Below are positions 38,814 through 51,023 of a stretch of DNA of 64,000 bases, piece after piece. The stretch spans positions 14,182,001 to 14,246,000 of the forward strand of contig CM061109.1 in assembly GCA_030770545.1 (NCBI GenBank), read 5' to 3'. The notes under the pieces were generated by a model that ran no database searches, was not told where the DNA came from, and worked only from the letters and a program-made list of their open reading frames with translations. The DNA comes from Macropodus opercularis (lineage: Eukaryota; Chordata; Actinopteri; Anabantiformes; Osphronemidae). The position numbers were made by a program, and so were the translations under genes. Each line of letters begins with the position of its first letter. Positions within the stretch are counted from its first letter, which is position 1.

Positions 38814-39630
38814 GCTATATAAACCTTATTATTCCTCGAGTCGTTTCTGTTTGAGAAAATGTTGTGACAATGTCCTTTATTTCGTTTTATTTATGTGGCT
38901 ACAAAATAAATAAATAAAATAAATGTAAAAAAAGTCATAGCGAGTGGTGACATAATGAGATTTAAGCTTCTATATAATATAAACTACAACTAAAATACAG
39001 CTAGTATGGTCGGGAACATAGGGAGTAGTCGTTTATACCTGTGATGGTTAAACCCAGAGGTCTGTCTCCTCACTTTACTCTAATTTCTACTTTAGGATTT
39101 GTAGCTTTAAGCCAAATCTTCTGCTTTCTCTTCTGTTTTGAGTCTAAAATTACAGATGTGGGAAACGATGTTGTTGAAATAGCTCAGATTCAGCTGCTGT
39201 TGAATCTAAATGTTGAGTTTCAGTGTTTGAGCCAAAAATAGCCAAGTTAATAGCTGCTTCCTGCATGAAACTACTTGTTCTGTGTCAAAGTTTCAGGAAG
39301 GTGTAACATTAAACTCTGTCCTTGGTTTTTAGCTGGTATCATAAAGAGTGAAGTATTTTTAAATGAAGCTTCTTTTTATAGTGTTAATTAAAGAAACACC
39401 ACCAAAGACAGTGGAAACACTCACGACTGGTAAGTAGGTGTAGTTGCTATATTTGTCAAAATGTACCTTTGAAGTGGGTTTTAATAATTTGTTTAATGAG
39501 TAAATAACCTCTGTCATAAATTGTTTGATCTGAAATTTGTCTTTAATTCAGAATCAGCTTTATTGCTGCACATTTTGTTTGAGCCACATGAAGATGAAAG
39601 CTGCTCTTTAAAACTTTACTTTAAGGTGCG

Positions 39631-40759
39631 ATGGAGGATTTTATCACATATCTGGGCATCAGGAGGATGTTGATGTGTTTCCTGTTGTGCATTTTCTCAG
39701 CTGCAGGTAAAACTCATTTGTAACCTCAACGTGACGACTTACTGTGGTTTGTTGGACAATGTGCCTCTACCTTACTCAAATATTTAAAAATGTAATTTGA
39801 CGAAAGATGACTGGTGGTTGTAGATGCTCAGTGATAATATATTCAAGTAAATAAAACGTTTCTCAACATGCAAACTGATTCCTTTAGGTGTAGTTTAACA
39901 CGGTGACTCTCTTTCATTTGATCTGTTCCTCTCACAGAAGCAAACAGCACCATGAAGGTTGTTGGCAGTGAAGTGACGCTGCCTTGTAGGAACGAGTCAC
40001 TGAACTCACTCACTCAACTCACATGGACGATGAATGGGATTCTCCTGTTCAGCTACATTCCACAGAAACCCCTACACACTGCTCCAAAGGCCCAGGACCT
40101 GACCCTAAACATGTCTCTGTCGGAGGATCGGCTGTACGAACTGATCATAGAGAGAGTGGACAAGTCTCACACTGGAAACTACACCTGTGAAAGCAGCACA
40201 TCAGCAGGAGCGTTGGAACAGAGATGGCAGCTAATAATCACAGGTGTGTGGATCAGACCTGACCTACACTCAGCGTGATGTAAAAACAGAGGATGTGGGT
40301 TTGCTTTATATTCCATCTGTATTTGTTAAATAGAGCAGAGCTGAGCATTACTCTCCCACTAACCACAGTCATTCATGGCAGCAAGAAAACAACTGTTTAT
40401 TTAGACCAGGCACATGTTACAGCTACACACAGGACGGACGGTCGGTGTCACTGTGTCCTTTATGAAACATCTCCCTCACCAATGAAGTGACCTGCAGCAT
40501 GTGTCAGAGTTCTGCGGTTCCCTTCTCTTCCAGAGCGTCAGAAAGTCTCTGTGATTCCTGTGGATGCTGTTGTTCGTGGTGCATGTTTCCTGCTCTTCAT
40601 TTTGGTTTTGTTCATTGTGCGAGTAGCCTGTAAACGCTGCACAGGGTAAGTTGCATTTGACTCCAGTTCATCTCCAACACCCTACAGATGTGAGCCCAGT
40701 GAATATCCACAGAATAATAAATAAACGCCTCTCTCTGCTTCAGAAACAACCATCGGTAA
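39631..40759 (+). CDS. A1: short-tailed single-IgV membrane receptor
   Basis: Exons 39631-39706, 39938-40243, 40534-40645 and 40744-40759 join in phase to give 169 residues. Residues 1-25 are a signal peptide with core LMCFLLCIF. One V-type Ig domain follows with Cys42, Trp55 and Cys109 and the canonical GNYTCE ending. A hydrophobic segment at about 136-156 has Asp138 and Arg142 at its outer end. The tail is about 13 residues (ending GNNHR) with no tyrosine. A non-coding first exon probably ends at the donor near 39429. The TQLTW motif recalls the nectin/TIGIT/CD226 V domains, so a relation to that receptor group is inferred; other single-V receptors remain possible. An alternative donor inside the last exon (CATCG|GTAAAT) could give a different tail. 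Confidence 0.7.
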
Positions 40760-41123
40760 ATACATCAGCCGTGGATCCACTGTACAGTCTGAAATGTGAC
40801 GGACAGCTCATCGCGTCTCAACCTTCATCGTCAAAAGCAGATGTGGCAGAGATGATGAGAGGAAGAGTCACATTCTGTTCCCACTGTTTTCTACACCGTG
40901 TGCAGCTCCTCCATGTGACCAGTAGGGGGCAGGACCACCCTGTTCTTAGGAAAGGATTCTGGTTTGAACATTTCTCAAGGGTAAACATTGGCTCATTTGG
41001 AGGAATAAGCTTAGGGTCCAGTGTGGCTCTACTCTACATACTGGAACATATTAGTCATCTACACATGTTTTCACATAGTCTCTGGCTTTTCAACAACTGG
41101 ATGTGTACACAAATCTCCCACTA

Positions 41124-41949
41124 CTCAGCATTACTTACAGTAAGAAACTGAACTGCAATGTCATGATCTTCACGGAAACATGGCTACACAGCGGCATTCC
41201 GGACAACTCCATTGAGCTAACAGGACGACAGACATTCCGGGCCGATAGGACATTTAATGGCTCCGGTAAGAGCAGAGGCGGTGGGTTGTGCGTTTACGTT
41301 AACAAAGCGTGGTGCACTAACTCTGCTATGGTTGAGAGTCATTGTTCAGCTAACCTGGAGTTTCTCATGGTTAAATGTCGACCGTTCTATCTACCGCGGG
41401 AGTTGACTTCTACCATTATAACTGCAGCCTACATCCCCCCCGATGCTGATGCTAAGCCTGCCATGAAAGAACTTTATGCGGCCAGCACAAAGCTCGCAAC
41501 ATTCTTAAGGACTCCTCCCATCCTGCTCTCAAACTGTTTTCTCTTCTGTCCTCCGGCAGGCGTTTCAGGTGCCTCCGGACTAGGACCAACAGACTCAAGA
41601 ACGGCTTCTTTCCCAGAGCTGTATCTTTATTGAACTCTGCCAGTCGCTGATCACGCATATATTGCTACATCTCCCATCATCACAACTCACGCCTCATTAT
41701 CACCTAATGGTCTGTTTCAACTCAACTCATGCTCATCTGCACACTTCAACATTGCACTACTGGACTGTTTACATACTTATGCTCATTTGCACACTCACTG
41801 CATTACTGTAACATTTTGTATAACTTATGCTTATTTTGCACAACTCATGCACTTGCTGTTATTGCACTCTGGTTAGACCCCAACTGCATTTCGTTGCCTT
41901 GTACTTGTACTGTGTAATGACAATAAAGTTGAATCTAATCTAATCTAAT
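41124..41949 (+). mobile_element. Truncated non-LTR retrotransposon (LINE) insertion
   Basis: An 826-bp insertion flanked by the 5-bp duplication CACTA (41119-41123 and 41950-41954). The paralogous block has the empty site (CTCCCACTAAATGC near 60578). The left part encodes a piece of an AP-endonuclease-like domain with ETWLHSGIPD, GRQTFRADR and SRGGGLCVYV. The reverse transcriptase is missing, so it is internally deleted and inactive. The right end reads GACAATAAAGTTGAATCTAA followed by TCTAA repeats, a common tail of fish L2/Rex-like LINEs. Confidence 0.9.
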
Positions 41950-42250
41950 CACTAAATGCTAAATTTAGACCATTGCACACAGGACTAACATGAAGACATT
42001 GTGCTTTTTGTTCCAAGTGTTTCTCATCTGTGGCCTGTTGAAGTTCACCTCAACTGGTCTCAGTGTTTGGAACATGTTTACTGGATGCTCTTCCAACCAG
42101 CTGCAGAGCTCACTCATTCATCATCTTAGCTGCTACAGACAACTTCCACCCCCCAGTTAACCTGACGTGTCTTTGGTGAGGTAACGCTCTCCACACACCC
42201 TGGACCTGAACCATGTGAACCCATCATCTGAAGCACTTTAACAGGACACA

Positions 42251-42285
42251 TCGTCTTGAGCTCTAACCACTACACCACCCAGGCT
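42251..42285 (-). mobile_element. Possible tRNA-derived SINE head
   Basis: On the minus strand the sequence reads GGGTGGTGTAGTGGTTAGAG, which looks like a tRNA-derived A-box region of a fish SINE. A duplicate lies near 60895-60925. No complete element can be delimited, so the call is weak. Confidence 0.35.
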
Positions 42286-43171
42286 GAGAGCTGCAGCAGG
42301 AGACGGGGTTTGTGTAGCAAAGGCCAAGTCCCAGACGTCACTGGCTCCACCCACAAAGACAGAAACATGTTCATCTGCCAGTGACTGTGTTGGACCCCTG
42401 ATTTACACAACTGGTCTATGTCCTTATTGTCATGGAAACAGATTCAGGGAAAATCGTTGAGGTTTCTCTGTCTCGTGGGTCACGACCACACAAATTCCAG
42501 GTGTTGATGAGCCGAACAAGGTAGTGAGTGAATAGGACCTGCTGGCGTCATAACAGTTCTCTGAACATCAGCCAGTTGATCAGACAACATTGAAGGTCAT
42601 ACACAGCTTCTCACCATTTAACACACTTCTCAACCGCAAAGACAAACAACTAGCACATTACTAACACGTGGGCACTGGCCACCAGCGATACTTCCTGTAT
42701 GGAAACTGCTGCTGCTGCTGTGTAGCTTCTCAACAGGCTTCATTCTGAACATGGCTCATTATTTCATCTCTGTAAGTTGGGTGAATCTATATTTTGCTCT
42801 TCCTGTTGCTCAAGTGATATGAAATTCAAGTTCCACACTAGGTGAGAGATAAAGAACGACCGCAGCTGATGGAAGACACTCACTGGTAAGAGCTTTTACT
42901 TGCTGCAATTGAGGAGAAGTTGTCGACATTATAATATTTTGTTGTGTACTGTTTACAACTGCAACTGATTCAATTTGAACTTTGTGACCTGCGTATATTG
43001 AGTTTTTTGTTTGTGTTTGGATAGTTTGTGATTTAACTGTATTTAACGATGTTGTTTCTTTAAGTTAAGCTAAAAAGCTTTGAAAAGAATAACAGTGATT
43101 GTATTTACATCCAAACTGAACATTAAAAACCACATAAACACGAAAACAAATGATCTTTTCTTTAAGGTGCA

Positions 43172-45106
43172 ATGGAGGAATTTTACAAATGTTTGGGCAT
43201 CAGGAAGAAGTTACTGTGTTTCTTGTGTATTTTCTCAGCTGCAGGTAAAATTAACTTACAAACTCACTGTGACAACAGTTTAGTTTGTTTATTTTGTTTG
43301 ACATGTTAGAAAATATGGATATATTAAATTTCTGATTACTGCCAAACAACATACAGTCATTTACAATTAGATCTGTTTGGATTAAAAAAGTTTAATGTCA
43401 CTGAACGTGACGTGTCAACTAACGAGCTTTAGAAGAGCTCATCTGTTACCTTTACACTGTTCTATGAAGCGGTTTCCTGTTTCCATGCTACATGTTAAGC
43501 AGAGCTCACTGACTGATGGTTATAGATGCTCAGTGATAATATATTGAAGTAAATAAAACGTTTCTCAACATGCAAACTGATTCCTTTAGGTGTAGTTTAA
43601 CACGGTGACTCTCTTTCATTTGATCTGTTCGTCCCACAGAAGCAAACAGCACCATGAAGGTTGTTGGCAGTGAAGTGACGCTGCCTTGTAGGAACGAGTC
43701 ACTGAACTCACTCACTCAACTCACATGGACGATGAATGGGATTCTCCTGTTCAGCTACGCTCCACAGAAACCCCTACACACTGCTCCAAAGGCCCAGGAC
43801 CTGACCCTAAACATGTCTCTGTCGGAGGATCGGCTGTACGAACTGATCATAGAGAGAGTGGACAAGTCTCACACTGGAAACTACACCTGTGAAAGCAGCA
43901 CATCAGCAGGAGCGTTGGAACAGAGATGGCAGCTAATAATCACAGGTGTGTGGATCAGACCTGACCTACACTCAGCGTGATGTAAAAACAGAGGATGTGG
44001 GTTCGCTTTATATTCCATCTGTATTTGTTAAATAGAGCAGAGCTGAGCATTACTCTCCCACTAACCACAGTCATTCATGGCAGCAAGAAAACGACTGTTT
44101 ATTTAGACCAGGCACATGTTACAGCTACACACTGGACAGACAGCTGGTCTCAGATCACACATGTGTGAATTCGACCAGTTTAATGTGGGCGTACAGTGAA
44201 CCTACACACACAACAGACACAGGAACAGTCAGCTTGTGCTGATTGTGTGCAATATTTTTATTTTTTAATTATTACTTTATTAATTAGGCCTTGAGATGAG
44301 CCTGTAGAAAAGCTCCAGTAGTTGGCATCTTGCATGTCAGCACAACACACAGTGGCAAACAGTGTTAGTGTGGTTGACCACAGAACATACCACCACCTCC
44401 ACATCCCGTAAGAAACTAATCTATCTCCAAACCAACGCAATAAAACTTAATTTATCTGAACTGTATATTAAATGAAGTCTAGTCTTATTCATACACAACT
44501 GAAAAACATGTAACATTTTAAAGTTACTTTCTTCCAGATGCTGATCAAGCAGAAGAGACAAATCCATTGATTCTAGTGGCTGTTATTGTTCCCTGCGTTT
44601 GTTGTCTGATTTTTATATTCAGTTTGACGATCATGCGAAGACGCTGCAAATCTCAGGCAGAGTAAGTTGGACGAGCCTCCAGTCAACCTTTAACATATCT
44701 GACAGTGGTTTACAGATAAACTACATGTTACTCTCTCTTACAGAAACAGTTCGTCTCCAACGGCAGAGGTGAGAAGAATAATTATGAAGCTGGTTCAATC
44801 TGACAGCAACTGAAATGGGGTTTTCAGCTCAGTCACTAGGCTCATTTAGGAGGGTTTTTACTACTGAGGTGGATATTTAAGTAGAGAAAAGTTTACCTGT
44901 ACAAACTCCAACTATAGGAAGCAAAGTGAAGTAAAGACACATTTGTTTGTGAGATCGTTGCTTCCCTGTCTCCCTGTACACTGACACTGCTTCCTCTGTT
45001 CTATTGTTTTCTGTAGCAAAAGGAAATAGAGGTGATTTATGAAAATTGTGTGGAAGGTGATTTTAATCAACGCGGTCGCTGTCGTCTACAACACAGAGCT
45101 CAGTGA
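43172..45106 (+). CDS. B1: long-tailed single-IgV membrane receptor
   Basis: Exons 43172-43244, 43640-43945, 44538-44661, 44744-44768 and 45017-45106 join in phase for 205 residues. Signal peptide 1-24; V domain with Cys41, Trp54 and Cys108; uncharged membrane segment at about 137-159 (LILVAVIVPCVCCLIFIF) closed by RRR; tail of about 45 residues. The tail contains EVIYENC, where Tyr184-Glu-Asn186 fits the Y-x-N pattern bound by Grb2-type SH2 domains and resembles tail tyrosines of CD226 and TIGIT. It is not a full ITIM. A leader exon with donor CACTG|GTAAGA ends at 42885. The V exon is almost identical to that of A1 while the signal and membrane exons differ. Family placement beside CD226/TIGIT is inference. 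Confidence 0.75.
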
Positions 45107-45735
45107 AACGTGGGACCTGAAGTGAACCGAAAAATCTACATTGTGCACCATTTTTTTTCAAGGCCACTGTCGCATGTTTAAGCAGCTGCAAAGAAACATA
45201 GACGACATCAGTGCAAATTCATAATACAGTGCAACTCAAAGATCATAATAAAAAAAAAAGCCTGGGTGAGATGCAGAGGTTTCTGTTATTAATATAAACA
45301 TTTCAGTCAGATGACAAAAGAAAAGTAGAAAATAGAGAAGCTGCATCTTTTTATGTTAAAACTTTAGATGCTTAAAGTTATGAATTAAAATGAACCAAAA
45401 GTCATTGAACAAAACTCTATTTAGTTTAATCAGTAATACTTTACTCAAGTGAGTGTTTATAGTTAACGTTGTAACGTTGAAATGTGGTTTTCTTAGCATT
45501 TAGGACAGAGTCAGGCTGGTGACTCTAGCTGAAAAATAAGCTAAGATAAGCTAAACTCAGCTGAGCTAAGACCGATAGACACACGTCATGAACCAACCAT
45601 CAGACACAAAGAGCCACAGTTCCTCAGCATAGTTTAAGCAACGATACTGAGGAACCACAGAGAACGAAGGCTCCACCTTCTGTTCAAACACTGTTACTGC
45701 ACATACAGCTACGAATACAGACTTTACAAAAGGTT

Positions 45736-48700
45736 TCATTGAGGTGTTTCTTCTTGTGCTGCTTCTCCTGCTTCTTCTTCACTTACTGGGACCCTTCGCC
45801 TCCCTCCTGATGTGGCCTCTCCTGTACTGGATAAGAAACCAATTAAACAATTAATATATTTTATAAATGCACAGACAGAAATAGACAGATAATATCTGCA
45901 ATATCATCATATTTGGTACCTTTGCGTGTCTCTGAATTTTTGATAGTACGTCCATGCAGCAAGACCGATGGCAAACAGGACAATCAAACTGAATAACACC
46001 CAGCAAACGCTGCAGGTGCAGGTTCCTGTAGGGAATTAGAGCAGAACACAACACAAATAAAGCATCAAATACATCATTACACATGGCTACATGAGGAGGA
46101 GGACTACAGCTAGCCAGGACTAAACCTGACCTGCAAAGGTTAGAGTCAAAAACAAAGGCAAACCCCACCCATGTTTTCAGGATACACACAATTAGGAGGA
46201 AATATTATTATAATAATATTAATTTCAATCAATCAGCCAGCGTTGATGCCAAAACACAAAATAAGTAGGAATCAAAGACGGTTATTATAAACCAGACCCT
46301 AAAACAAAGCTGAAGCTTTACATTCTAAGTCTTGATTGTCTCATTTCTAATGTGTTGTGTCTTCCAGCTTCCCTCAGGCTGAAGAAGCCACCTGGACACA
46401 TGGTGAAACATTTCTGCTGGAGTCCAGTTGCATTGACTCAACTCTCAGACAATGTGTTATCTGAGCCTAAATGGTTAAAACCCGCAGTGTCAAATACACA
46501 CAGGCCTACAAGCTTTGCCTGGAGGCAAACACCTGACTTCAAATGAGCCGATAAATAAAAAAACAAACGTTGTTTAAAGTACATAACGTAGTAAAAAAAT
46601 AATCATCTACAAATAAATGATTTTCATTGTAACAACAAAAAGGAGGAGAAAAAAATTGAGCTGAAACTGGATCAGTTCCGTCATCTCTGTGTCAGAGAGT
46701 CGACCTGTACTACAACCTGGAAACTAAATCTCCCATGAACACAGCTGCTTTTAATGCTGTCGTTCACATTTATGCTTCACCCGTTTCATCCAGTATTTTA
46801 TTAACATACTGGACTAATATTTCGTGTCCTAATACAAACACGCCCCATCGTACAAACAGCAGCCTCACCTGATGACACGAAGAGATAACCGTGACTCCTC
46901 CCGTACAGGTTGGATGCTTCACACCGGTAGAGGCCGCTGACTCCAGCAGTGATGCTCAATAACTGCAGCGCTGCTCCGTCAACGCTGACACCAGACTGAG
47001 GCCAGGACTGGTCGGCTCTGACACACACAGACAAACACACCAACATCAACTTAAGATACGCAGATACAAAACGAACAATGCTTCAGTATAGTTCACAGAC
47101 GTTTCTAGTGAAACTGGTTTAGCCACAGCTCTGTACCTGCTCCACGTAAATCTAGCCCCTGGGTTGGCTTCACTCACACACTCAAATGAATTCTGTGCTC
47201 TTTCAGTGATGGTCACTACTGTGGGTGAAACTGCAAAGAAAAAAGGAGAGAAAATTAGCTGCTCTTCCTCCAGAACCACAGACAAGCCCTCCCTCTCTCA
47301 GCCTCCACGTGGCTGAGCTTGGGCTGGGGAGGAGAGTTGGCAGCTTTGCTGCCTCCTTGTAATTTAAGCTGCTAAACATGTCTAGACATTAACAACGCAT
47401 CACTATACCTCCCTCACCTTCTACAGTAGGAATCCAGGCAAAACTGAAGTCTTACAGCTGATTAATGATCATGAGACAAACAATATGTGTTTATATGTAA
47501 AAACTGAAAAAGGTTTTTCAGCAAATATATTGCAACAGTAACATTTTGTTTGAAATGACACGTTGAAAGGATGTGAAGCAATCGTCCACTACTACAAAAT
47601 GGTTTAGTGAAACAGGAATATATGAGGTGACATGTTAGTAAAATTAGAATGACTGTAAATATACATGTTTTAACTTTACATTGAGATCATTGTAGCTTTT
47701 AAATATCAAAACACTTTTCCTTGATTATGAATGAACATTTTATTGTTATTAATAACACATATTAAACTCTAAAGCTAAAACTCCTCAGAGTATGCAGGGC
47801 CGTTCCTACAGTGTGTGGCATCTTTACTTACAGTACACTTGTAATGTGAAGGGCAGGCGTCTTGTTTCCGTCAGCGCTGCACTGGTGACGACACAGCTCA
47901 CCGAACCCTGGTTGATGTCTCTGGTCGGGACTCCAAGCAGCGAGCTGACCGTGGTTGTTGTGCCGTTATCGTGAAGGGTGGAGGTGGTGGTTGAATTGAC
48001 TTTACTGTCCAGAGAGCCGGTAAACCACCTCACCTCAGCAGGAGGCCTGGACCCAGCAGCCGTACAGGTAGCAAGCGAAACTTCTTCATCACCCAATAGA
48101 GGAAGACTATCCTTCACACTGATGACTGGAGGCACTACGAGAGGAACCCACACAAAAAAGTCACCATGCAGCCCAAGGCTGAATATGCAAATCTAGCTTT
48201 TTATCTCTTTCACACACAAACACAAATATTTTTCATACCAAGCACATTTAGAGATATCTCTGTCCTGAAAAATCCGCTGGGGAACAGAGTAAATATGCAA
48301 AAGTAGATGTAATCATCCAGCAACGTTACGTCAGATAACTGGAGAGTTCCATTGTAAGCAGTAAAGTTTCCAATGAACTTGAACCGATCATAAGGTCCAT
48401 TGAAGGTGTGCGTTGTTTCAGACAGGATTGTAAAGAAATTCTCTGGGTTCCCATTTTTCCTCTGCCATGAAATCTGGGTGAGGGACTCTGTGGCTCCAGT
48501 GAGGCTGCAGGGTAATGTAGCGGTTCCTCCAAGAACCACTGACACGTTTCCTCCGATCACCTGGGAAACTAACGAAACACAAACACAAAAGAACAAGTAG
48601 AAGCATGTGAGAGGTTTCTCTGGGAGGTTGTGACTGTCAAACAGCTATTTGCTAAATAAAAAATCATTTGTTTAATACCTGGTGTTGAAGGAAATGGAAA

Positions 48701-49559
48701 ACTGCAACGATACTGGACAACTGTGCGAGCAAACTAAAATCACGTGTCTTTGATCCCACAATGCAGTCGAGCCTGATGATGATCTGCTTTTATTACAAAC
48801 GGTCATTTATAAAATGTGTGCTTGGAAAAACTGAGAAATTTAGGTAAGGCTTTAGAGAAACTAAGTGAAAAGCAACCAAACACTAATATTAAAAGGTTTG
48901 CTGAAAGTTACTTCATAACTGTAGAGTAAAAAAAACGTTTCAATATATACTTGGATCACAGGGTTAACTGTGACTGATTTTCACAAGGAAGCTGTGACTG
49001 AGACGCGTCAGCCAAAACCTTAACTGAGCCGTTTTCTAGACCTGTTGTTTATGCGTCTCATGATCATCTACTTGAGGACACATCCATCCTCCCTAAACAG
49101 TGATCTTCCCACACTGCCCTGCTTTAACCCCATTCTAGGAATCTGACCAATGTGATTCACCTTTGGACATTAACTAAATGAAGCCACTGTTTCTCTGGAG
49201 GCCTCAGCTTCCTGTCGTTTTTCAGTACAGTTGGATCCATTGAATCTCCTTTGTTCTGTGGCATCTGGAGCGTCTTTTGTCCAGTATTACAGCAGATCTT
49301 CAGTCTATTATAACCACACACCAGCCTCTACATGTTCTCACTACATGTACATTATATTTAGGAACATTCATTCCTGCCATTAGCTGCACGTTAAACGTGG
49401 TTTAATCTGGTTTTCAGACACATTTGTCTTCACGTTTCATTCTCAGTAAAGTCCAACCTACACAGTTAACGTGATGTTTACTGTCCACCCACCTTGAACC
49501 ATCCAGCTCAGGTTTAATGACACGATCAGCAGCAGGATCACTGGAGAGAATCCGCTCAT
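45736..49559 (-). CDS. N1: three-Ig-domain nectin/PVR-like membrane protein
   Basis: Seven exons join in phase: 49559-49493, 48568-48239, 48134-47832, 47230-47137, 47017-46869, 46025-45920 and 45826-45736, giving 379 residues. Signal peptide 1-22. V domain with Cys43, TQISW (Trp57), Cys113 and the FPSG turn typical of nectin and PVR V domains. Second domain with Cys156, RPPAEVRW (Trp169) and Cys213, much like the nectin C-type domain. Third domain, split over two exons, with Cys251, Trp263 and Cys297. Membrane segment about 321-340, then a tail rich in Glu and Gln with no tyrosine signalling motif. Nectin/PVR proteins are cell-surface ligands and adhesion molecules. It lies between B-type receptors in opposite orientation. 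Other three-Ig adhesion molecules are a less likely alternative. Confidence 0.75.
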
Positions 49560-50394
49560 AGCGAGGTCCGTTAAAATATATATATTTATATCCTAACCAC
49601 GTTTAGAGGCATCGTCCAGCAACTTTCTTGAACTTCAATGGACCAACTGAAAACTGAAAAATGTCTTGACCGTTTGAAAATTTAGAACGTAAACACAAAA
49701 CGATCAACTAAACTTTATCGGCACATCCATGGACGACGTACGTTCTTCGTCTCGATTCCCCTTCAGCAGCTGTGAAGAGCTTCCTCTTTCTCCTGGTTGG
49801 AATGTAGCTGCTACAGCTTCATCTTCTTCTTCTTGTCTTTAGCTCCACCTACTGTGCTTCAGTGTGAACCTGAGTTACCTACTTTCCTAAAGAAATATTG
49901 ATCAAACCAAATTATTGTATATTGTTTAATAATCAATGCTGTATTTTTTTTATCTTATTAACTAACTAACCAATAATTCAGGTCACTTTTATTTCTTCCT
50001 TTTGCTCCAACCTCAGCTGTTGCTTTGTCACTTGTGCCTTCACCTCTTCTCTCTGTTGATTATATTTCTGACTCAAACATCATCTGTTCACATGTTTTAC
50101 TGATTCTTCCACTGGACAAGCGTCACATAAACCTGTTGGGTTCTTTCCTGCTGTGTAACGTTTTAACCCCACAAGCATCGTTTTGTGTTTGTCCTGACGC
50201 TTTAACTACTGGAACACAAACACTAAAACTGTCCTTACGTCAGATTCATGAATTCCCATGAATTGATCCTGGTTTGAGGCGTTTTTAACACCTGGCTTTA
50301 CTCACATACAGTTGCAAAAACAAGTCTGTGAATCTGTGGGATTCTTTTGTCTGGTTTCCTCTTAGTCGTTTCTGCCTGATGAGCTCTGTGGCAG
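45790..50394. repeat. Segmental duplication block 2, left copy (N1)
   Basis: Matches 53150-58043 through the whole nectin-like gene and its upstream flank, ending at GATGAGCTCTGTGGCAG in both copies. The two differ by small indels and by clustered changes in the V exon. Confidence 0.85.
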
Positions 50395-50449
50395 TGAATT
50401 GTTCAAATTTTCAGGTTTACTGAGTATTTATTCATTTATTTATTTTAGT

Positions 50450-50575
50450 GTGGCCCTGCGATGGACTGGCGATCTGACCAGGGTGTACCCTGCCTCTCGC
50501 ACAAAGCCAGCTGGGATAGGCTCCAGCACGCCCGCGACCCCTTTGGGGAAAAAGCGGAAGAAGACGAATGAACTT
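50450..50575 (+). mobile_element. SINE/LINE 3'-tail-type interspersed repeat
   Basis: The sequence GCGATGGACTGGCGATCTGA, then CCTGCCTCTCGC and CTGGGATAGGCTCCAGCACG, ending in a GAAGACGAATGAA tail, is the widely dispersed fish repeat shared by SINEs and L2-type LINE tails. It lies just beyond the right end of duplication block 2 and is missing from the other copy. Confidence 0.8.
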
Positions 50576-51023
50576 ATTTAGTGTTCAGACAAACTGTGCT
50601 CTACCACGAAGCCACCAGGACCAGGACCTTCCTTCACAGACTGGGTAACGTACTGTTTTTATTTTAGAAGGTGGGGGTGATTTAATTTATGTGATTTAAT
50701 TTTATAACGTGCAAGAGAAAATTTTATTATTATGATATAACTCCAGAACAACACACAATCATTTGTGTGTTGTTTAATGTCACTGAACGTGACGTGTCAA
50801 CTAACGAGCTTTAGAAGAGCTCATCTGTTACCTTTACACTGATCTATGTGAAGCGGTTTCCTGTTTCCATGCTACATGTTAAGCAGAGCTCACTGACTGA
50901 TGGTTGTAGATGCTCAGTGATAATATATTCAAGTAAATAAAACGTTTCTCAACATGCAAACTGATTCCTTTAGGTGTAGTTTAACACGGTGACTCTCTTT
51001 CATTTGATCTGTTCCTCTCACAG

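Larger units (their letters stand above)
38745..45580. repeat. Segmental duplication block 1, left copy (A1+B1)
   Basis: From GGCTTCATGTACTACT onward this block matches 58770-64000 closely, through the A and B receptor genes and past their 3' ends. The copies differ by a LINE insertion here, by loss of the A-type V exon in the right copy and by small indels. The right copy is cut by the window edge. Confidence 0.85.

Noticed and set aside
40651..41151. Long open frame after the A1 membrane exon, repeated at 60112-60585
   Set aside because: The frame does not match the phase of the preceding exon. Its presence twice is explained by the recent duplication. Most likely 3' untranslated sequence.
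41103..41633. 176-codon frame as a host gene
   Set aside because: Endonuclease-like motifs, target-site duplication and empty paralogous site show it is a LINE fragment.
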